The notes under the pieces are model-generated. The model was not told where the DNA came from and did no database searches. It saw only the letters and a list, made by a program, of their open reading frames with translations. This document shows positions 9,961 through 16,152 of a stretch of DNA of 64,000 bases, one piece after another. Position numbers and translations under genes: made by a program. Positions within the stretch are counted from its first letter, which is position 1. Each line of letters starts with the position of its first letter. The DNA is from Sphingobium sp. (GTDB lineage: Bacteria; Pseudomonadota; Alphaproteobacteria; Sphingomonadales; Sphingomonadaceae), in the NCBI GenBank assembly GCA_020446425.1, contig JAGRES010000031.1, positions 1 to 64,000 of the forward strand, read 5' to 3'.

Positions 9961-10194
9961 ATGAAAGCCCGCGTTTTTGTCACACTGAAAAACGGCGTGC
10001 TCGATCCGCAGGGCAAGGCGATTCATCATGCACTCGAAGGCCTCGGTTTCGGCGGCGTCAACGATGTACGCGCGGGCAAACTCATCGAACTGGATCTGGC
10101 CGAGGGCACCAGCGATGCCGACATAGAGGCGATGTGCTCCAAGCTGCTCGCCAATACGGTGATCGAGAATTTCAAGATCGAGAAAGTGGCCTGA
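9961..10194 (+). CDS. purS: Phosphoribosylformylglycinamidine synthase subunit PurS
   Basis: This 77-residue protein is the small dimeric bridge between PurL and PurQ in FGAR amidotransferase. Its typical features are [21 protein letters not shown], the conserved [14 protein letters not shown] and the C-terminal [10 protein letters not shown]. The ATG at 9961 is preceded by AGGGAG at about nine bases; an earlier in-frame ATG at 9889 falls in the spacer and lacks the conserved start. It sits 16 bp before purQ. PurL is not present in the window. Confidence 0.95.
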   Translation: MKARVFVTLKNGVLDPQGKAIHHALEGLGFGGVNDVRAGKLIELDLAEGTSDADIEAMCSKLLANTVIENFKIEKVA

Positions 10195-10210
10195 CGGAAG
10201 GACGCCGCCC

Positions 10211-10885
10211 ATGAAAAGCGCTGTCATCGTTTTCCCCGGTTCCAATTGCGACCGCGATATGGCTGTCGCCATCGAGCAGGCGAGCGGCACCAAGCCGATC
10301 ATGCTGTGGCACCGCGAAACGGAAATCCCCGACGGCGTGGACCTGATCGCGGTCCCCGGCGGCTTTTCCTATGGCGATTATCTGCGTTCGGGAGCGATGG
10401 CCTCGCGCTCGCCGGTGATGGCGGCGGTGAAGGCGGCGGCAGAGCGCGGCGTATTCGTGCTGGGCGTATGCAATGGCTTTCAGGTGCTTACCGAAACCGG
10501 CCTGCTGCCCGGCGCGCTGATGCGCAATGCGGGCATCCATTTCGTCTGCCGCGATGTGGCCCTCACCGTCGAAAACAGCCAGAGCGCGTTCACATCACTA
10601 TACGAAAAAGGCGAACAGGTCGTTTTCCCGGTCGCCCATCATGACGGTAATTATTTCGCCGACACCGCAACGCTGGACCGGATCGAAGGCGAAGGCCGCG
10701 TCGCCTTCCGCTATGCGGAGGCCGTCAATGGCTCAGCGCGTGATATTGCTGGCATCCTCAATGAAGGCGGCAATGTGCTGGGCATGATGCCGCACCCCGA
10801 ACGCGCGGTCGAACCCGCCCATGGCAATGTGGATGGCGCGCGCATGTTCAAAGGACTGGTCGAAGGGCTGATGGCCAGCGCCTGA
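10211..10885 (+). CDS. purQ: Phosphoribosylformylglycinamidine synthase, glutaminase subunit PurQ
   Basis: The 224-residue class I glutamine amidotransferase supplies ammonia to PurL. It shows [24 protein letters not shown], the nucleophile Cys87 in GVCNGFQ, and the catalytic His/Glu in [10 protein letters not shown]. All residues of the triad are present and the length is standard. It is the last + strand gene of the pur group; a small gene on the opposite strand follows where purL might have been expected. Confidence 0.96.
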   Translation: MKSAVIVFPGSNCDRDMAVAIEQASGTKPIMLWHRETEIPDGVDLIAVPGGFSYGDYLRSGAMASRSPVMAAVKAAAERGVFVLGVCNGFQVLTETGLLPGALMRNAGIHFVCRDVALTVENSQSAFTSLYEKGEQVVFPVAHHDGNYFADTATLDRIEGEGRVAFRYAEAVNGSARDIAGILNEGGNVLGMMPHPERAVEPAHGNVDGARMFKGLVEGLMASA

Positions 10886-10889
10886 TCCC

Positions 10890-11108
10890 TCACATCGGCT
10901 GAATTGATTCCACAAACATGATGTTAGGGGGGTGAAAGTCGCCTTCGACCGCGACATGGCTCTCAATCAGATGGCAGGGGCTGCTGCCCATTTCCAGCCA
11001 ATATTCGGCTCCATCGCTACAACGAAGCGCATAACAATGGTCCTTGAAGAGCAGCACCCCGGTTTCCCGGTGCTTACCTGCGTTGTTCAGATCTGCTTGT
11101 TCTGACAT
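10890..11108 (-). CDS. Small DUF5818-like protein
   Basis: The product is about 72 residues. The stretch RETGVLLFKDHCYALRCSDG followed by AEYWLEMG and HVAVEGDFHPPN resembles the small DUF5818 beta proteins found in sphingomonads, whose function is unknown. The ATG at 11108 is preferred because AGGAG lies eight bases upstream of it; an ATG at 11135 would place that sequence inside the coding region. There is no signal peptide. It is convergent with purQ with only 4 bp between stops, and lies downstream of yhhQ on the same strand. Confidence 0.6.
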   Translation of the reverse strand: MSEQADLNNAGKHRETGVLLFKDHCYALRCSDGAEYWLEMGSSPCHLIESHVAVEGDFHPPNIMFVESIQPM

Positions 11109-11192
11109 CTGGATGGCTCCTGCTGAGCAGGCCATCCTCTCCGGCGTCCATGATACGCATATGGCGCACCGTTACAATAGGGTGTCCGATAA

Positions 11193-11210
11193 ATGTCCAT
11201 TTTGGGACAT
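11193..11210 (-). terminator. Hairpin at the 3' end of yhhQ
   Basis: ATGTCC and GGACAT form a perfect six-pair stem with a six-base loop, touching the yhhQ stop codon. On the - strand it is followed by TTTATC, a weak U-tract. It could be a weak terminator or an operator. The rest of the spacer down to the DUF5818-like start shows nothing recognisable. Confidence 0.35.
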
Positions 11211-11950
11211 CAGACGCTGACCCGGAACGGCGTGAAGCTGGTGCCCTCGTCATAAACGTCCAGCCCTTCGCGGCGTTTGAGCGCACCCACCGCCATATAG
11301 GTGATAGGCGTCAGCAGCGCCTCCCATGTTGTTTTCAGCACGAATTGGCCGATCACCACCTGCGCCAATTGCTCGACAGGCCAGCCCGCCAGCCCATAGA
11401 AGGCAAGCGGGTAGAAAATCAGGCTATCGAGCCCCTGCCCCACGACCGTCGACCCGATGGTGCGCATCCACAGAAAGCGGCCATGGGTCAGCACTTTCAT
11501 CCGCGCCATTACGAAGCTGTTGGCGAACTCGCCCGCCCAGAACGCCGCCATAGAGGCCAGCACGATACGCCAGCTATTACCGAACACCTGTTCATAGGCC
11601 GCCTGTCCCGGCCACCCCGGCGCAGGCGGCAGCGCGATTACGACGGCAGCCATCAAAGCGTAAAAAGCGAGCGCGGCAAAGCCGGTCCAGATCACCCGGC
11701 GCGCCCGGGAATAGCCATAAACCTCGGTCAGAACGTCGCCGATGATATAGCTGACCGGGAAAAACAGTACGCCTGCCCCAAATGTCCACAGGCCAATGAA
11801 CGGCAGATCGACCTGGGCTGGCTTGGACGCCCCTACGATATTGGACAGCAGCAGGATGGCCACGAAGGCCGCCATGATAATATCATAATGGCGCAGCCGG
11901 TGGCCGCTCAATGCGGAGGCGTTTACATCGACAATTTGAGGCTTGTTCAT
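11210..11950 (-). CDS. yhhQ: Queuosine precursor transporter (YhhQ/VUT family)
   Basis: The 246-residue inner-membrane protein has about six hydrophobic helices and the VUT-1/YhhQ signatures: LLLSNIVGASKPAQVDLP, SYIIGDVLTEVYGYSRARRVIW, AFWAGEFANSFVMARMKV and GQGLDSLIFYPLAF. The family imports preQ0/preQ1 for tRNA queuosine modification. Starts at 11959 (MARMNKPQ) or 11950 (MNKPQ) are possible; 11950 is used and neither has a strong ribosome site. A long reading on the opposite strand is a shadow. The upstream spacer is rich in hairpins. Confidence 0.92.
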   Translation of the reverse strand: MNKPQIVDVNASALSGHRLRHYDIIMAAFVAILLLSNIVGASKPAQVDLPFIGLWTFGAGVLFFPVSYIIGDVLTEVYGYSRARRVIWTGFAALAFYALMAAVVIALPPAPGWPGQAAYEQVFGNSWRIVLASMAAFWAGEFANSFVMARMKVLTHGRFLWMRTIGSTVVGQGLDSLIFYPLAFYGLAGWPVEQLAQVVIGQFVLKTTWEALLTPITYMAVGALKRREGLDVYDEGTSFTPFRVSV

Positions 11951-11968
11951 GCGGGCCATGCATATCCG

Positions 11969-12033
11969 GCTTTGCCTTGACGGCAAAGCGGGTTATGGGG
12001 TGTGCGTTCTTGGTTCCGGCAGGAATGCCGGAA
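11969..12033. repeat. Two perfect hairpins between yhhQ and tRNA-Arg
   Basis: GCTTTGCC/GGCAAAGC with a five-base loop covers 11969-11989. TTCCGGCA/TGCCGGAA with a GGAA loop covers 12014-12033. Both are perfect eight-pair stems. They lie in the presumed 5' untranslated region of yhhQ (- strand) and upstream of tRNA-Arg (+ strand). Neither is followed by a T-run in either direction. Confidence 0.6.
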
Positions 12034-12036
12034 TTG

Positions 12037-12120
12037 TACGGTGCCAGCCCGCTCCTCCTCCCAACCTCCCGACAGGGTATGCTTATGGGAGGTTGGGAGG
12101 AGGAGAGGGCCGGAGCCGTA
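12037..12120. repeat. 84-bp palindrome with a perfect 19-bp core
   Basis: The core arms 12052-12070 (CTCCTCCTCCCAACCTCCC) and 12087-12105 are exact reverse complements around a 16-base loop. The outer flanks 12037-12051 and 12106-12120 also pair imperfectly, starting TACGG and ending CCGTA. It is the strongest inverted repeat noticed in the window. It ends 13 bp before tRNA-Arg. There is no coding potential and no transposase nearby. Confidence 0.75.
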
Positions 12121-12133
12121 TCCGACACATGAT

Positions 12134-12210
12134 GCGCCCGTAGCTCAGCTGGATAGAGCATTCGCCTTCTAAGCGAATGGCCGCAGGTTCGAATCCTGCC
12201 GGGCGCGCCA
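12134..12210 (+). tRNA. tRNA-Arg (anticodon TCT)
   Basis: The acceptor stem is GCGCCCG/CGGGCGC with discriminator G and an encoded CCA at 12208-12210. The D-arm is GCTCAGCTGGATAGAGC. The anticodon stem TTCGC/GCGAA holds loop CTTCTAA, so the anticodon is TCT, reading AGA. The T-arm is GCAGGTTCGAATCCTGC. All canonical elements are present. Confidence 0.97.
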
Positions 12211-12288
12211 TTCTATCTTCGATAGAACCGGCACGCTAAGCGCATGGGAACCAACATGCCCGCATCTTTAAAGAAAAGAACTGGAAAT

Positions 12289-12362
12289 TGGAGCGGGTAG
12301 CGGGAATCGAACCCGCATAACTAGCTTGGAAGGCTAGGGCTTTACCACTAAGCTATACCCGC
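12289..12362 (-). tRNA. tRNA-Gly (anticodon TCC)
   Basis: On the - strand the acceptor stem is GCGGGTA/TACCCGC, then T and an encoded CCA (12291-12289). The anticodon stem CTAGC/GCTAG holds loop CTTCCAA, giving anticodon TCC, reading GGA. The T-arm is GCGGGTTCGATTCCCGC. It faces tRNA-Arg convergently with a 78-bp spacer in which nothing else is recognised. Confidence 0.97.
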
Positions 12363-12512
12363 TCGGGAAGCGCGCCTTTGCCATGATTATGGGGCGCTCG
12401 TCAACATAGCCTGTGCATTCCGGCCAGGCAAAAAGATATGTTGAGGCGCTTTACTGTCGTTTTTCTTCATATTCCTCTTACGCACAGGCCCGGCTTGGCC
12501 TATTCTCCACTC

Positions 12513-13688
12513 ATGTCCGGTTCGGTATTGCAGCAATTCGATGTATTCGCGCAGGTCGTCGCGTCGGGAGATATCGCTGCATGCGCCCGGAATCTGGGCC
12601 TTCCACAGGCACAAGTGGTGGCGGCCATGAACAGGCTGGAGGACAGGCTCGGTTTTCAGCTCTTTTCGGTGGTCGCCGGTGCGGTGGAGCTGACACCGGC
12701 AGGCCACAAGGCCGTGCAGGCGCTGGCTGAGCTGTCGATGGAAGGCCAGGAAAAGCTGGCCGACGATATGGCTGGCGGCAGCGACACATTGTCGCTTGCC
12801 CCCGACAATCATGAAGAGCAGCCCGCAATGGCGCTGGCCGATGATGATGTTGAGGAGGAAGCAGATTTCGAGGATGTGGCCGAAATAGCCGAAGCTGAAG
12901 ACATAACAGGTTCGGCTTTTCAGGAAGCGCCCTCGCCGTTGGAGCTCGATGAAAAGCCGGAAACCACGGAAACAGAAGATGAAGATGATGCGCGCCCGAT
13001 AACGCCGAAACATTTCCAGCCGCGCAACCGCAGGCATGAGCGCAAACCATCAAAGCCCGCCCCCGAGCCAGACCAGAATATCATATTGGCGTCGCATCCC
13101 GCCATATTCAGCCATTTTCAAGAAGCGCTGGTCGCATTCGAGCAAGCCAGCCCGGACATCGGCATCACTCTGCGCCTTTCCAGCCTCAATGCGGAGCAGC
13201 TGCGCGGCGTGTTCGACGACAAGCTGGCCGACATCGCCTATTATTATGCACTTGAGGGTAGCAGCGACGAATTCGGCAGCCGTTATGCATGGAGCGAACG
13301 CATATCCCTGTTCGTAGGCAAGAAGCACCCGCTGGCGCGCAATACCGGCCTAGGCGCCGAAGACCTGGACGACATTCCCTACATCGCGTTGGCGCCCGAA
13401 AATATTGCGCGAATATTGGCCGAGCAGGCGCTGGCGCAGAAGGGCCTTACCGTTGGGGAGCCGGTGCTGGAAACCGATGACCTGTACCAGATCATGAAGC
13501 ATCTGGAGGCCGGTGACAGCTATTTCGCTACATTCGGATCGGTTGCGCGCGATTTGGGCAAGATGAGCGGCATTGCCCGCCTGTCCTATTCACAAGGCCT
13601 GCCTCAAGTGCAGGTGCGGCAGGCAGTGCGCGAGGACCTCGCGGAGAACCCTGCTGTGCTCGCACTCGCGGAATTCCTCTTCAGGTAA
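12513..13688 (+). CDS. LysR-type protein with a long acidic linker
   Basis: The protein is about 391 residues. Residues 5-70 form a LysR-like winged helix (VLQQFDVFAQVVASGDIAAC, then MNRLEDRLGFQLF and LTPAGHKAVQ). Residues 90-186 are an acidic low-complexity stretch full of Glu/Asp, then a basic patch (NRRHERKPSK). Residues 188-391 look like a periplasmic-binding-type effector domain (ILASHPAIFSHFQEAL, SERISLFVGKKHPLA, ENPAVLALAEFLF). Ordinary LysR regulators are about 300 residues with a short linker helix. The ATG at 12513 is used because the HTH starts there; one at 12438 is possible. It precedes a metal-type TonB receptor. The ligand is unknown. Confidence 0.75.
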   Translation: MSGSVLQQFDVFAQVVASGDIAACARNLGLPQAQVVAAMNRLEDRLGFQLFSVVAGAVELTPAGHKAVQALAELSMEGQEKLADDMAGGSDTLSLAPDNHEEQPAMALADDDVEEEADFEDVAEIAEAEDITGSAFQEAPSPLELDEKPETTETEDEDDARPITPKHFQPRNRRHERKPSKPAPEPDQNIILASHPAIFSHFQEALVAFEQASPDIGITLRLSSLNAEQLRGVFDDKLADIAYYYALEGSSDEFGSRYAWSERISLFVGKKHPLARNTGLGAEDLDDIPYIALAPENIARILAEQALAQKGLTVGEPVLETDDLYQIMKHLEAGDSYFATFGSVARDLGKMSGIARLSYSQGLPQVQVRQAVREDLAENPAVLALAEFLFR

Positions 13689-13741
13689 ACGCGCAAGCCT
13701 CACGCTTCAGCCCTCTCATTCTTTCATTTCACTTTTACCTA

Positions 13742-13770
13742 TTGATATGTTGTATCATTACAATTAAGAA
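13742..13770 (+). promoter_or_regulatory. Zur-like operator inside a putative promoter
   Basis: TTGTA-TCAT-TACAA at 13750-13763 is a perfect five-pair inverted repeat. The 13-base core GTTGTATCATTAC matches the Zur-type consensus GTTATATTATAAC at 10 of 13 places. It sits between TTGATA (13742-13747) and TAAGAA (13765-13770), which are spaced 17 bases like -35 and -10 boxes, and about 45 bp before the TonB receptor start. Assignment to Zur is inference from this position and the receptor's metal-binding character. Confidence 0.5.
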
Positions 13771-13809
13771 GCGCCCATTCCTCTCCTACCGAAGGACCGT
13801 CACACTATA

Positions 13810-15975
13810 ATGCGCACCGCCTCTTCACTATCGCTCGTTTCTCTTTCGATCATCGCCCTGTCCCAGTCCCAACTGGTCTATGCTCAGGATCAGGCCACAG
13901 CCACACAGGACAGTTATCACCAGCGGCCAGAGCGCGATATTGTCGTCACGGCCATCATCCCGCGCAGCCAGATCGACATTCTCTCGAATGTTTCGGTCGT
14001 ATCCGGCGAGGAACTGACCCGCGACCTGCGCAACACTATCGGTGAAACCCTGAACCGGCAGGCGGGTGTGTCGGCCACCAGCTTCGGCCCCAATGCATCA
14101 CGGCCCGTGCTACGCGGCCTGCAGGGAGAGCGTGTTCGTGTGCTCACCGACGGTATCGGCAGTTTCGACGTTTCCACGACATCGGTAGACCATGCCGTCG
14201 CGATCAATCCGCTGACCGCCGAACGTGTCGAAGTGCTGCGCGGCCCTGCTGCGCTGCTCTATGGTTCCAGCGCGATTGGCGGTGTAGTCAATGTTATCGA
14301 CGCGCGTATTCCACGCCGCCTGCCCAGTGAGCCGGTGCATGTTGAGGGCATCGCTACTTATGGCAGCGCCGCCAATGAACGCACTCTTTCCGGCAAGGCC
14401 GAGGCGCCGCTGGGCGGCGGTTTCGTAGCCCATGTCGATGGCAGCTGGTCGAAGACGGACGACCTGAGGACCGGCGGTTATATCCTCGCCAAGCCGCTGC
14501 GCGCGATAGCAGCGCAGTCGGACGAGGAAGAGATACAGGAAAACGCCATGCTGCGCGGCAAGCTGCCGAACAGCGCCGCGGAAATGTGGGAAGTGGCGGG
14601 CGCGGTCGGCTATATCAACGACAATGGCTCGCTGGGCGTCTCCATCGCCCATACGGATAATCGCTATGGTGTACCCGCCCGCCTTGAAGTCGAGGAAGAG
14701 CATCATGAGGACGAAGACGAACATCATGATGAGGAGGGCGAGGAAGGACACGATCATGCTCATGAAAGCGTCACGCTGGCGATGAAGCAGACCCGCGCGG
14801 ACCTGCGCGGTGAGTTGCACGCAGGCGGCGGTTTCATCGACACGATACGTCTGCGCGCCGGGTTCGCCGATTATCAGCATGATGAAATTGAGGATAATGG
14901 AGAGGTCGGCACGAGCTTCTATGCCAAGGGGCTGGAGGCTCGTGCCGAGCTTGTACAGATGCGCCGGGACGGATGGGACGGCGTGATCGGCGGGCAATTC
15001 TACGCACGCGATTTCCATATAGTCGGCGAGGAGAAATTCCTGCCCGCCAACAGCACGACGCAGTTCGGCCTTTTCACGCTGCAATCGGTCGACTTCGGCG
15101 ATCTGCGCGCGGAAGCGGGTGCGCGCTACGAGCATAGCCGTATCTCCGCCAAGGCTGACAGCGACCTCGGCTTTGCTGCGACGGTGCGGACGTTCGACGC
15201 CCTCTCCTTTTCGGCAGGCGCGAGCTATGCGCTGGTTCCCGGCTGGCGTATCGGCGTGAATGCAGTGCGCAGCGAACGCGCGCCCGCCGCCGAAGAACTC
15301 TATGCGCGGGGCCCGCACGCGGGCACGCAGGCATTTGAACTAGGGAGCCCCAGTTTCGGCAAGGAGAAAAGCTGGGGCCTGGAGGGCAGCCTGCGCGGCT
15401 CCGGCAGCAATTACAGGATAGGCTTCTCGGGCTTCTACAACTGGTTCGACGGCTATATATATGACAGCATCGTCGATGATGCGGCCTGTCTCGCCGTTAC
15501 CGACGACCTCGACTTCCCCTGCTTCCAATATAATCAGGCCAAGGCACGTACCTATGGGTTCGAGGCCGAGGCGGAAGCGACTGTAGCGCGGTGGGACGAC
15601 ATGGCGCTGAGGCTCGATGCCAGTGCAGATTATGTACATGCCACAATCGTGGGCTCGGGCCCTGCCCCGCGCATCCCCCCGCTGCGCATCATGGGCGGCG
15701 CAGAGCTAGGAACTGACCGCTGGACGGGACGGATCGAAGCCGAGCATGCCTTCAAGCAGGACCGTGTCAGCGCGCTGGAAACGGAAACGCCCGGCTTCAC
15801 ACTAATCAACGCCTCGCTGAGCTATAAACCTGTCGCGGGTAACGATGCGACCAGCATCACGCTTTCCGCCAACAATATATTCGATGTGACCGCCCGGCGG
15901 CATGCCAGCGTGCTGAAGGATTATGCGCCGCTCGCGGGGCGCGACATCCGCGTGACCGCCAGATTCGGCTTCTGA
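13810..15975 (+). CDS. TonB-dependent receptor, ZnuD-like (probable zinc uptake)
   Basis: The protein is 721 residues with a signal peptide ending near VYAQD. A plug domain follows (ERDIVVTAIIPR, RPVLRGLQGERVRVLTDGIG, VEVLRGPAALLYGSSAIGGVVNVID), then a beta barrel ending in Phe (RVTARFGF). An extracellular-type loop at about residues 293-320 is extremely rich in His, Glu and Asp (EEEHHEDEDEHHDEE, then GHDHAHES). Such loops mark ZnuD-type outer-membrane zinc receptors. A Zur-like palindrome lies just upstream, which fits. The substrate could also be another divalent metal. The promoter-proximal neighbour is the acidic-linker LysR-type gene. Confidence 0.87.
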   Translation: MRTASSLSLVSLSIIALSQSQLVYAQDQATATQDSYHQRPERDIVVTAIIPRSQIDILSNVSVVSGEELTRDLRNTIGETLNRQAGVSATSFGPNASRPVLRGLQGERVRVLTDGIGSFDVSTTSVDHAVAINPLTAERVEVLRGPAALLYGSSAIGGVVNVIDARIPRRLPSEPVHVEGIATYGSAANERTLSGKAEAPLGGGFVAHVDGSWSKTDDLRTGGYILAKPLRAIAAQSDEEEIQENAMLRGKLPNSAAEMWEVAGAVGYINDNGSLGVSIAHTDNRYGVPARLEVEEEHHEDEDEHHDEEGEEGHDHAHESVTLAMKQTRADLRGELHAGGGFIDTIRLRAGFADYQHDEIEDNGEVGTSFYAKGLEARAELVQMRRDGWDGVIGGQFYARDFHIVGEEKFLPANSTTQFGLFTLQSVDFGDLRAEAGARYEHSRISAKADSDLGFAATVRTFDALSFSAGASYALVPGWRIGVNAVRSERAPAAEELYARGPHAGTQAFELGSPSFGKEKSWGLEGSLRGSGSNYRIGFSGFYNWFDGYIYDSIVDDAACLAVTDDLDFPCFQYNQAKARTYGFEAEAEATVARWDDMALRLDASADYVHATIVGSGPAPRIPPLRIMGGAELGTDRWTGRIEAEHAFKQDRVSALETETPGFTLINASLSYKPVAGNDATSITLSANNIFDVTARRHASVLKDYAPLAGRDIRVTARFGF

Positions 15976-16040
15976 GAGGAACAGCAGGCAGGGCAAATTC
16001 AGGCAATATGTGGTCCAAACTGGATTGGCGCGGCGCAATA

Positions 16041-16057
16041 ATGGCCAAATCGGCCAT
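16041..16057. promoter_or_regulatory. Inverted repeat downstream of the TonB receptor
   Basis: ATGGCC and GGCCAT form a perfect six-pair stem with an AAATC loop, followed by the AT-rich stretch AAATATATAATAT. There is no pure T-run, so it is a weak terminator candidate for the receptor gene or an operator for the Amt-MCP gene 96 bp downstream. Confidence 0.35.
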
Positions 16058-16086
16058 AAATATATAATATAACGCGATATTTTCTA

Positions 16087-16127
16087 TTGAGTTTATGAAA
16101 CATTAACCAATTTATTGCATTGCAATA
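16087..16127 (+). promoter_or_regulatory. Putative promoter with a 15-bp palindrome before the Amt-MCP gene
   Basis: TTGAGT (16087-16092) and TTTATT (16111-16116) are spaced 18 bases and resemble a sigma-70 promoter. The 15-base palindrome TATTGCATTGCAATA (16113-16127) overlaps the presumed -10 and start site. A palindrome in that position is typical of a repressor operator. The binding protein is unknown. No convincing sigma-54 (TGGCAC-N5-TTGC) site was seen, although ammonium transporters are often NtrC-controlled. Confidence 0.4.
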
Positions 16128-16152
16128 CCAAATAAGGGGAATGGTATTGCAC

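Noticed and set aside
11150-11980. + strand frame opposite yhhQ
   Set aside because: The - strand carries YhhQ family signatures. The + strand product is low-complexity and polar.
12289-12362. tRNA pair as an integration site
   Set aside because: No integrase, direct repeat of the tRNA 3' end, or composition change is seen on either side.
14110-15318. Long - strand open frame opposite the ZnuD-like receptor
   Set aside because: The + strand frame encodes a complete plug and barrel with a signal peptide. The opposite frame has no recognisable motif.
16021-16060. Possible sigma-54 promoter before the Amt-MCP gene
   Set aside because: No TGGCAC-N5-TTGC spacing could be found; the GG and GC elements present do not have the required distance.
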